45,398 bases of DNA from Prevotella sp. UBA2711. Lineage in GTDB: Bacteria > Bacteroidota > Bacteroidia > Bacteroidales > Bacteroidaceae. How positions within the stretch are numbered: the first letter of the stretch is position 1; every line of letters starts with the position of its first letter. The notes beneath the pieces are model-generated. The model was given only the letters and a program-made list of their open reading frames with translations. It was not told where the DNA came from and made no database searches. Shown piece after piece: positions 33,330 through 40,130 of the stretch. The stretch covers positions 20,765 through 66,162 of the forward strand of contig DEKX01000037.1 of assembly GCA_002354095.1 (NCBI GenBank), written 5' to 3'. Position numbers and translations under genes: made by a program.

Positions 33330-33666
33330 CTGTCTCATTCGGAACTGAAGTCGAGGTTTGGTCGTCACTGAAGACGAAGATGTCTTCATTATCTTCTTTC
33401 ATAAAATAACGTTCGCGCGCAATCTTCTCAATCGCCTTAGGATCACTGTCAAGCATCTTGATTTGCTGGTTATCACGATTGTACTGATCGGTGTGACGCT
33501 TGATTTCGTCCTGTAGATCACTGATCTGCTGTTGGTTCTTGAAATGATGCCACACGCTATTCTCATCCACGAAGCCAATGAAAATCACGGCCAACAGGGT
33601 GACAATAGCATATTTCAGCCACGGCGAGCGATACAACGCACTGAGTATTTTATTGAAACGTTTCAT
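33322..33666 (-). CDS. divIC: DivIC/FtsB-like septum formation protein
   Basis: The 114-residue bitopic protein has a short basic N-terminus, one membrane helix (about 16-33, YAIVTLLAVIFIGFVDEN), a coiled coil (about 38-70), and the typical DPKAIEKIARERYFMKEDNE, which is the conserved block of the family. It links early and late divisome proteins. ATG 33666 is chosen because the longer frame would extend across the promoter. Confidence 0.9.
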   Translation of the reverse strand: MKRFNKILSALYRSPWLKYAIVTLLAVIFIGFVDENSVWHHFKNQQQISDLQDEIKRHTDQYNRDNQQIKMLDSDPKAIEKIARERYFMKEDNEDIFVFSDDQTSTSVPNETDE

Positions 33667-33675
33667 AATTTCTGG

Positions 33676-33705
33676 CAAAATTACGAAATATTTTTCAAAT
33701 TTCAA
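33676..33705 (-). promoter_or_regulatory. divIC promoter (minus strand)
   Basis: TTG at 33705-33703, a 19-nt spacer and TAATTTTG at 33683-33676 fit the phylum consensus. The -33 element shares the CAATTG palindrome at 33703-33708 with the dnaX promoter. Confidence 0.75.
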
Positions 33706-33722
33706 TTGTCAATTCTCAATTA
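33702..33722 (+). repeat. Three 7-bp TCAATTN units in the divergent promoter
   Basis: TCAATTG, TCAATTC and TCAATTA follow each other without gaps. The first unit supplies the shared -33 palindrome. Confidence 0.65.
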
Positions 33723-33735
33723 TTTAGTAATTTTG
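33706..33735 (+). promoter_or_regulatory. dnaX promoter (plus strand)
   Basis: TTG at 33706-33708, a 19-nt spacer and TAATTTTG at 33728-33735 form the mirror image of the divIC promoter, with the same -7 sequence and the same spacer length. Confidence 0.75.
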
Positions 33736-33755
33736 TGCCAAATTATTAAGTTTTT

Positions 33756-35534
33756 ATGGAAGAATATATCGTATCGGCACGAAAATACAGGCCAACATCC
33801 TTTGACGCGGTGGTAGGTCAGCAGGCTCTGACTACGACTTTGAAAAATGCGGTTAAGAGTGGAAAACTGGCGCACGCATACCTTTTCTGCGGACCGCGTG
33901 GAGTCGGCAAAACCACCTGCGCCCGTATTTTCGCCAAAGCTATCAACTGTCTGACGCCTACAGCAGAAGGAGAAGCATGCGGACAATGTGAGAGTTGTCA
34001 GGCGTTCAACGAACAGCGTTCGTTTAACATCTTTGAATTAGATGCCGCCTCCAATAATTCAGTTGAGCACATCAAGACGCTCATGGAACAGACGCGCATC
34101 CCTCCGCAGGTTGGCAAATATAAGGTATTTATCATTGACGAGGTGCACATGCTCTCAACGGCTGCTTTCAACGCCTTCCTGAAGACATTGGAAGAGCCGC
34201 CTGCTCACGTCATCTTTATTCTCGCCACCACCGAGAAGCACAAGATTCTGCCTACCATCCTAAGCCGTTGCCAGATTTATGATTTCGAGCGTATGACCGT
34301 TCGTAATACCATCAACCATCTGAAGACGGTAGCTGAAAAGGAAGGAATACAGTATGAGGAGCAGGCGTTGGCAGTAATTGCAGAAAAGGCTGATGGCGGA
34401 ATGCGCGATGCACTGAGCATCTTCGACCAGGCTGCCTCTTTCTGTCAGGGCAATATTACTTATCAGAAAGTTATTGAAGACCTTAATGTACTTGATTCCG
34501 ACTATTACTTCCAGTTGATTGATATGGCTGTTGAGAATAAGGTGAGCGACATCATGGTATTGCTCAACCAGATTATCAACAAAGGATTTGACGGAGGACT
34601 GCTCATTGGCGGTTTGGCTAAACATGTGCGCAACGTACTGATGGCTAAAGACCCACAAACGCTGCCTCTCCTGGAAGTGAGCGACCAACAGCGCGAGCGC
34701 TATCAGCAACAAGCTCAGAAATGCGAAACGCGCTTTCTCTACGATGCTTTGCGACTGATGAACCAATGCGACATCAACTATCGCCAGTCGTCCAACAAGC
34801 GATTGCTGGTGGAACTGACACTCATTGAGGTGGCTCAAATTACCCAACCCGATGATTCGCCTGCCAGTGGGCGTAAGCCCAGAAGATTAAAATCCCTGTT
34901 TAAGCAATTAATAGAGCAGTCTCAGTCACAGAAAGCAGCCCCGCAGGTAGTTGCGACTGAGCCAAGTAACAATATTTCCAGTCATTCTGGTCATGTTAGT
35001 ACACCCAGTGAGCCCAGTACACCCAAGCCCACAGTTTCTCCGCTGCCCAAGAAGACCATCGGTTTCTCTTGGAATCATCTTCGTGAGAAGGCTAAGCCTC
35101 AAAGCAAGATGCAGATTATACCAGGGTCACTCAACAGCAATGACCCTAATGCCAAGATTAAAGACGAGCAACAAGAGTTTACCCAACAGGATTTGGAACT
35201 GCAATGGATGATGATGTGCAATCGCATGCCTCAGAAACTAAGTGGCATAGCCACCCGCATGAAAAACATGAATCCTTGCATTACGGAAATGCCGCATATT
35301 GAGGTAGTGGTTGAAAATCAGTTGGCGTTTGACCAGATGACGGAAATCAAAGGCAGCATTGTCAACACCCTGAAAATCTATCTCCATAATAATGCCATCA
35401 CCCTCGACATGAGGATTGCCGAGCATCAGGAAAAGGTGCGCATACCCACACGTAGGGAACAGTTTGAATTGATGGAAAAAGAAAATCCCGCAATTAAGAA
35501 ACTGCGGGATATGCTGGATTTAGAGTTGGCATAG
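33756..35534 (+). CDS. dnaX: DNA polymerase III subunit gamma/tau
   Basis: The 592-residue clamp-loader ATPase has ARKYRPTSFDAVVGQ at the start, Walker A GPRGVGKTT (about 46-54), a zinc module with Cys in CLTPTAEGEACGQCESC, Walker B IIDEVHML, the sensor region LATTEKHKILPTILSRC, and GGMRDALSIFDQ. A Pro/Ser-rich linker (about 395-430) leads to a C-terminal domain. The length fits a tau-like product of this phylum. It faces asnA with a 19-bp gap. Confidence 0.96.
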   Translation: MEEYIVSARKYRPTSFDAVVGQQALTTTLKNAVKSGKLAHAYLFCGPRGVGKTTCARIFAKAINCLTPTAEGEACGQCESCQAFNEQRSFNIFELDAASNNSVEHIKTLMEQTRIPPQVGKYKVFIIDEVHMLSTAAFNAFLKTLEEPPAHVIFILATTEKHKILPTILSRCQIYDFERMTVRNTINHLKTVAEKEGIQYEEQALAVIAEKADGGMRDALSIFDQAASFCQGNITYQKVIEDLNVLDSDYYFQLIDMAVENKVSDIMVLLNQIINKGFDGGLLIGGLAKHVRNVLMAKDPQTLPLLEVSDQQRERYQQQAQKCETRFLYDALRLMNQCDINYRQSSNKRLLVELTLIEVAQITQPDDSPASGRKPRRLKSLFKQLIEQSQSQKAAPQVVATEPSNNISSHSGHVSTPSEPSTPKPTVSPLPKKTIGFSWNHLREKAKPQSKMQIIPGSLNSNDPNAKIKDEQQEFTQQDLELQWMMMCNRMPQKLSGIATRMKNMNPCITEMPHIEVVVENQLAFDQMTEIKGSIVNTLKIYLHNNAITLDMRIAEHQEKVRIPTRREQFELMEKENPAIKKLRDMLDLELA

Positions 35535-35553
35535 AGGCTGTTAGCCAATAGCC

Positions 35554-36591
35554 CTATATCAATGTCATTCCAAGTTTCTTACACTCCTGGCGCATATCGT
35601 CAGGCCAGATAGAAGCCTGTATCTCACCGATATGTCCTTTGTGCAGCAGAACCATACAGAGTCGGCTCTGTCCGATACCACCACCGATACTCAGGGGCAA
35701 TTCGTCATTCAACAGTTTCTGGTGGAAATAGAGATTCTTGCGCTCTTCCTTTCCTTCTATCTTCAACTGTCGGAGCAATGATTCTTTATCCACACGGATT
35801 CCCATAGACGAGAGTTCGAAGGAACGGCCCAGCACAGGATACCAAATCAGTATATCACCATTCAAGCCTGCCAGCCCGTTCTCACCAACTGTCGACCAGT
35901 CGTCATAGTCAGGAGCTCGTCCGTCGTGCTTCTCACCATTCGAGAGCTTTCCTCCTATACCTATTATAAATACAGCCCCATACTTTTCGCAGATGGCATC
36001 TTCACGCTCCTTGGGCGATTTATCAGGATACATCTGCAACAGTTCTTCTGCATGTATAAACGTTATCTTCTTAGGCAGGAAAGGCTTAATCTGCGAATAG
36101 GTCTCGCAAGTCAGGTATTCAGTTCTGAGGATAGCTGAGTAGATACGCTCCACTACATCCTTCAGATAGGCTATTGTTCTTTCTTCCTTAGTAATCACAG
36201 CCTCCCAGTCCCACTGGTCCACATACAGCGAATGCAGGTTGTCCAGTTCCTCGTCGGCACGGATGGCATTCATATCTGTATAGATACCGTAACCAGGCTC
36301 TATCTGATATTCTGCCAACGACAGGCGCTTCCATTTTGCCAGAGAGTGAACCACCTCAGCACGGGCATCGCCCAAGTCCTTAATGGGAAACGAAACTGCA
36401 CGTTCCACACCATTCAAATCGTCATTAATACCTAAACCTTGCAGTACGAACAAAGGTGCAGTCACACGGCGCAACCTCAGTTCTGTCGAGATATTCTGTT
36501 GGAAAAACTCTTTAATCAACTTAATTCCCTGCTCCGTCTGTTTCGTATCGAGCAGCGACTGATAATCAAGAGGTTTAATCAGTTGACTCAT
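35554..36591 (-). CDS. asnA: Aspartate-ammonia ligase (asparagine synthetase A)
   Basis: The 345-residue enzyme makes asparagine from aspartate, ammonia and ATP. Its family blocks include LRLRRVTAPLFV, QWDWEAVI, the residues around GIGGKLSNGEKHDGRAPDYD, and SIGGGIGQSRLCMVLL near the end, which form the class II synthetase-like active site. The full family length is present, and the ATG at 36591 sits 57 bp downstream of a consensus promoter. Confidence 0.95.
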   Translation of the reverse strand: MSQLIKPLDYQSLLDTKQTEQGIKLIKEFFQQNISTELRLRRVTAPLFVLQGLGINDDLNGVERAVSFPIKDLGDARAEVVHSLAKWKRLSLAEYQIEPGYGIYTDMNAIRADEELDNLHSLYVDQWDWEAVITKEERTIAYLKDVVERIYSAILRTEYLTCETYSQIKPFLPKKITFIHAEELLQMYPDKSPKEREDAICEKYGAVFIIGIGGKLSNGEKHDGRAPDYDDWSTVGENGLAGLNGDILIWYPVLGRSFELSSMGIRVDKESLLRQLKIEGKEERKNLYFHQKLLNDELPLSIGGGIGQSRLCMVLLHKGHIGEIQASIWPDDMRQECKKLGMTLI

Positions 36592-36610
36592 CTTAAAAAA
36601 TCTACAATTT

Positions 36611-36639
36611 GACTATTTTCTATTTACTATTTTACTATT
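36611..36639 (-). repeat. 7-bp periodic tract in the asnA leader
   Basis: GACTATT, TTCTATT, TACTATT and a final TTACTATT lie between the asnA promoter and its ATG, so they would be in the 5' leader. Confidence 0.55.
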
Positions 36640-36647
36640 TGCGCCTG

Positions 36648-36677
36648 CAAAGGTACTACTTTTTAACTAATATGCAA
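36648..36677 (-). promoter_or_regulatory. asnA promoter
   Basis: TTG at 36677-36675, a 19-nt spacer and TACCTTTG at 36655-36648 on the minus strand match the Bacteroidota consensus. Confidence 0.7.
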
Positions 36678-36765
36678 GGAAAAATCCGAATTATTTTGCA
36701 AAATGACAGAAAATTAACCTATTCCCTATCATTTTGCGTAAACAACTAAAATAAATCTAAGATTA

Positions 36766-36797
36766 TTTGGTTATCTTCTCAGTTATTTGTAACTTTG
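36766..36797 (+). promoter_or_regulatory. tRNA-Arg promoter
   Basis: TTTG at 36766-36769, a 20-nt spacer and TAACTTTG at 36790-36797 lie 10 bp before the tRNA. Confidence 0.8.
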
Positions 36798-36807
36798 CAC
36801 ACGTTTT

Positions 36808-36881
36808 GGTCCCGTAGCTTAGCTGAATAGAGCGTCAGATTCCGGTTCTGAAGGTCTTGGGTTTGAATCCCAACGGGATCA
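36808..36881 (+). tRNA. tRNA-Arg (anticodon CCG)
   Basis: The acceptor pair is GGTCCCG with CGGGATC (one G-U). The D stem is GCTT/GAGC and the anticodon stem TCAGA/TCTGA, with loop TTCCGGT giving CCG. The T stem is TTGGG/CCCAA and the discriminator is A. CCA is not encoded. It reads CGG codons. Confidence 0.93.
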
Positions 36882-36890
36882 CGAAATATT

Positions 36891-36939
36891 AAAAGGTTTC
36901 AAAGAAAAAAGCTTGCTTTTAATTCTTTGGAGCCTTTTT
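36891..36939 (+). terminator. Intrinsic terminator after tRNA-Arg
   Basis: AAAAGGTTTCAAAGAA pairs with TTCTTTGGAGCCTTTT (some G-U pairs), giving a 16-bp A/T-flanked hairpin ending in a T run, 10 bp after the tRNA and just before the next gene. Confidence 0.75.
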
Positions 36940-36955
36940 AAGAATATGAATTAGA

Positions 36956-37549
36956 ATGAAGAAGATTCTGTTCCTTCACGGTTTCTATGCCAGTGGTCAA
37001 TGCATACCTGCTATCGCATTGAAAGAGGCCTTCGAGGGTGAGGCAGATGTTATCACGCCTGACTTGCCGATGCACCCGAAAGAGGCTGTCAGTTTTATTC
37101 GTGAATTGATTGACAACGAGAAGCCAAAACTCTTGATTGGCAATAGTTGTGGTTCCTTCTATGCTCAGATGGTGGCTCCCGTTGTGAGAGTTCCTGCCTT
37201 ACTCGGTAATCCACACTTCCAGATGACGGAGTTTCTGAAACAGCGTATTGGCGAGCATCAATACAAGTCACCTCGAAAGGACGGCAAACAAAACTTTGTC
37301 ATTGATGATACTTTGATTGAAGAGTTTGCAGAAATGGAGGCCATTCAGTTCAACAACTGCAATCCTGATTTCAAAGACCGAATTTGGGGATTGTTCGGAG
37401 AAAAAGACACGTTGGCACACTTTGAACCAACCTTCTTGAAGTATTACACCAAGTCGTTCCATTTTCCAGGAGCTCACACTCCGACAGCAGATGAAGTCCG
37501 TAACTGGTATGTACCCCTGGCTGAGGAACTGCTGAGAAGTAATTTGTAA
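36956..37549 (+). CDS. YqiA-like alpha/beta-hydrolase (esterase)
   Basis: The 197-residue protein resembles the YqiA/YcfP esterases. ILFLHGFYASG forms the oxyanion side, IGNSCGSF gives nucleophile Ser64, GEKDTL gives Asp151, and PGAHTP gives His174. All triad members are present. There is no signal peptide, so it is cytoplasmic. The natural substrate is unknown. It is monocistronic between two tRNA genes. Confidence 0.85.
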   Translation: MKKILFLHGFYASGQCIPAIALKEAFEGEADVITPDLPMHPKEAVSFIRELIDNEKPKLLIGNSCGSFYAQMVAPVVRVPALLGNPHFQMTEFLKQRIGEHQYKSPRKDGKQNFVIDDTLIEEFAEMEAIQFNNCNPDFKDRIWGLFGEKDTLAHFEPTFLKYYTKSFHFPGAHTPTADEVRNWYVPLAEELLRSNL

Positions 37550-37610
37550 AGTATATATTTGATTTGCAAAAAAAGTTTAGGAAAAATGGCTGTTATTACA
37601 AAAAAATGTG

Positions 37611-37618
37611 TATCTTTG
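37611..37618 (+). promoter_or_regulatory. -7 box before tRNA-Val
   Basis: TATCTTTG lies 17 bp upstream of the tRNA and fits TAnnTTTG. The -33 region is poor. Confidence 0.6.
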
Positions 37619-37635
37619 CACTCGATTTACGAAAT

Positions 37636-37710
37636 AGGAGCATAGCTCAGTTGGTTTAGAGCGCTTCAGTCACATTGAAGAGGTCTTGGGTTCGAGTCCC
37701 AATGTTCCTA
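37636..37710 (+). tRNA. tRNA-Val (anticodon CAC)
   Basis: The acceptor pair is AGGAGCA with TGTTCCT (one G-U). The D stem is GCTC/GAGC and the anticodon stem CTTCA/TGAAG, with loop GTCACAT giving CAC. The T stem is TTGGG/CCCAA and the discriminator is A. CCA is not encoded. It reads GTG codons. Confidence 0.9.
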
Positions 37711-37748
37711 CTAGGAAGCCAACAACTTATGCTTTTAAAACTGCAATG

Positions 37749-38864
37749 ATGAAAAAACTATTCACCCTATTGGCTTTGATAGCAATAGCTATCATGCCTT
37801 GTTATGCTCAATCTGGCACAGTCAATAACTTTAAAATCAAGCGAGGCACCAACGTTAGCCACTGGCTATCGCAATCGGAGGCCCGTGGAGAGATGCGCCG
37901 TCTGCACATTCAAGAGGAGGACTTCGCAAGACTCAAAAAACTGGGGTTCGACTTCGTTCGCATACCTATTGACGAGGTGCAGTTCTGGGACGAGCAGGGC
38001 AACAAGTTGCCTGAGGCGTGGACGCTGCTGACCAATGCGCTCGACTGGGCCCGTAAATATGAAATACGTGCTATCGTGGACCTGCATATTATCCGTTCAC
38101 ATTATTTTAATGCCGTCAACGAAGGCGGTGGTGCTGCCAACACGCTGTTTACTTCTGAGAAAGCCCAACAAGACCTGATAAACCTGTGGTATCAACTGTC
38201 GGACGTGCTGAAAGGCTACAGTAACGACTGGGTGGCTTATGAATTCATGAACGAGCCTGTGGCAGACGAACACGAGCAGTGGAACAAACTGGTGGCAAAG
38301 GTGCACAAGGCACTACGTAAGGTGGAGCCTCAGCGCACGCTGGTGATTGGTTCGAATCGCTGGCAAGGCTACGAGACCATGAAGTATCTGCGCGTGCCAG
38401 AGGGCGACAAGAATCTGATCCTTTCGTTCCACTACTACAACCCCATGATTCTGACCCACAACCACGCCTGGTGGACGCCCATCGGCAAGTATAACGGCAA
38501 GATTCACTATCCGGGTATCTTGGTGTCGAAAGAAGACTACGATGCTGCACCTGACGATCTGAAGCCTGAGTTGAAGCAATATACCGAGCAGGTATGGGAC
38601 ATCAACAAGATTCGCGAAGACTTCAAAGATGCCATCGCTGTGGCTAAGAAATATGGCCTGCAACTATTTTGCGGCGAATGGGGCATCTACGAGAAGACAG
38701 ACCGGGAAATGGGTTACCAGTGGATGAAGGACATGCTGACCGTATTCAACGAATTCAATATTGCATGGACCACCTGGTGCTACGATGCCGACTTCGGATT
38801 CTGGGACCAGCAGCGCGACTGTTTCAAAGACAAGCCTCAGGTTGACCTGCTGATGGGGAAGTGA
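37749..38864 (+). CDS. Secreted glycoside hydrolase family 5 (cellulase-like)
   Basis: The 371-residue protein has a signal peptide (FTLLALIAIAIMPCYA, cleavage near 20) and one GH5 catalytic domain. The acid/base is Glu169 in YEFMNEPVA, the nucleophile Glu310 in LFCGEWGIY, and FDFVRIP and LILSFHYYNP are further family blocks. It would cut beta-1,4-glucan or mannan in the periplasm or outside the cell. No carbohydrate-binding module or secretion tag is seen. ATG 37749 (or 37746) is chosen because the longer frame begins inside the tRNA. The gene starts only 38 bp after tRNA-Val, with no promoter or terminator between them. Confidence 0.9.
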   Translation: MKKLFTLLALIAIAIMPCYAQSGTVNNFKIKRGTNVSHWLSQSEARGEMRRLHIQEEDFARLKKLGFDFVRIPIDEVQFWDEQGNKLPEAWTLLTNALDWARKYEIRAIVDLHIIRSHYFNAVNEGGGAANTLFTSEKAQQDLINLWYQLSDVLKGYSNDWVAYEFMNEPVADEHEQWNKLVAKVHKALRKVEPQRTLVIGSNRWQGYETMKYLRVPEGDKNLILSFHYYNPMILTHNHAWWTPIGKYNGKIHYPGILVSKEDYDAAPDDLKPELKQYTEQVWDINKIREDFKDAIAVAKKYGLQLFCGEWGIYEKTDREMGYQWMKDMLTVFNEFNIAWTTWCYDADFGFWDQQRDCFKDKPQVDLLMGK

Positions 38865-38892
38865 GTTGAGAGTTGAAAGTTGAGAGTTAAGA
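38865..38892 (+). repeat. 7-bp periodic tract before pepT
   Basis: GTTGAGA, GTTGAAA, GTTGAGA and GTTAAGA fill most of the 40-bp gap between the GH5 and pepT genes. Confidence 0.65.
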
Positions 38893-38904
38893 ATTGAATA
38901 TTAA

Positions 38905-40128
38905 ATGGAGATTACCGAACGATTTCTGAACTATGTTAAGTTCGACACACAGTCGGCTGAGGACAGCGACTCTGTGCCGAGTACCTCGAAACAACTGATT
39001 TTTGCTGATTATCTGAAGAAAGAACTGGAGCACGAAGGGCTCGACGATGTGGAACTCGATGCAAAGGGCTATATATACGCTACGCTGAAGGCCAATGTCA
39101 AGGGCAATATTCCAACCATCGGGTTCATTTCGCACTACGACACCTCGCCTGATTGCAGCGGAGCCGATATTCGTCCGCAGTTAGTGAGAAACTATGACGG
39201 AAGCGACATCCTGCTCTCTGAGGGCATCGTCAGCAGTCCGAAAAAATTCCCCGAACTGCTCAGACACGTGGGTGAAGACCTGATAGTGACGGACGGACAC
39301 ACCCTGTTGGGAGCAGACGATAAAGCTGGTATTGCGGAAATCGTTCAGGCAATGGTCTATCTACAGCAACACCCAGAAATCAAGCACGGCAAGATACGCA
39401 TAGCCTTCAATCCCGATGAAGAAATAGGTATGGGCGCTCACCACTTCGATGTAGAGAAGTTCGGATGTCAGTGGGGCTATACGATGGATGGAGGCGACGT
39501 GGGCGAACTGGAGTTCGAGAATTTCAATGCAGCTTCGGCAAAAATCACCATCCACGGTGTGAGTGTGCATCCTGGCTATGCCAAGGATAAAATGGTGAAT
39601 GCCAATGCCTTGGCTGCTGAGTTCGCCAAGATGTTGCCCGAGGACGAAACCCCTGAAACCACCGAGGGCTATCAGGGATTCTACCACCTTCTAGGCATCC
39701 AGTCGAATGTAGAAGGAGCCAAGATGAGCTATATTATCCGTGACCACGATCGCGAACGGTTTGAAGACCGCAAGCGCTTCATCCAGCGCTGTGTGGAGCA
39801 GATGAACGAGCGTTATGGTGAAGGAACGGTAGAAGCAGTGGTCAGCGACCAATACTATAACATGAAGGAGAAGATAGACCCCGAGATGCACGTCATTGAC
39901 CTTGTGCTGAAGGCCATGCAGGAAACGGGTGTCGCTCCGAAAGTAAAACCCATTCGCGGAGGTACCGATGGTGCCCAACTCTCATTCAAAGGACTACCCT
40001 GCCCCAACATCTTCGCGGGTGGTGTCAATTTCCACGGTCCCTACGAGTTCGTGTCTATCCAGTCGATGCAAAAGGCGATGGGAGTTATCGTAAAGATATG
40101 CGAACTGACAGCAAACTATAATGACTGA
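38905..40128 (+). CDS. pepT: Peptidase T (tripeptidase)
   Basis: The 407-residue M20 zinc aminopeptidase releases the N-terminal residue of tripeptides. Metal ligands are visible: His77 and Asp79 in ISHYDTSPD, the Asp pair of LLGADDKAG (138-139), the Glu pair of NPDEEIGMGAHHFD (172-173), Asp195 in MDGGDVG, and a C-terminal His in NFHGPYEF. The length equals the family norm. It is cytoplasmic. The antiporter gene follows after 2 bp. Confidence 0.96.
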   Translation: MEITERFLNYVKFDTQSAEDSDSVPSTSKQLIFADYLKKELEHEGLDDVELDAKGYIYATLKANVKGNIPTIGFISHYDTSPDCSGADIRPQLVRNYDGSDILLSEGIVSSPKKFPELLRHVGEDLIVTDGHTLLGADDKAGIAEIVQAMVYLQQHPEIKHGKIRIAFNPDEEIGMGAHHFDVEKFGCQWGYTMDGGDVGELEFENFNAASAKITIHGVSVHPGYAKDKMVNANALAAEFAKMLPEDETPETTEGYQGFYHLLGIQSNVEGAKMSYIIRDHDRERFEDRKRFIQRCVEQMNERYGEGTVEAVVSDQYYNMKEKIDPEMHVIDLVLKAMQETGVAPKVKPIRGGTDGAQLSFKGLPCPNIFAGGVNFHGPYEFVSIQSMQKAMGVIVKICELTANYND

Positions 40129-40130
40129 TT

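Noticed and set aside
37686..37748. Extended N-terminus for the GH5 gene
   Set aside because: The extension begins inside tRNA-Val at a TTG and precedes an obvious signal peptide starting at 37746/37749.
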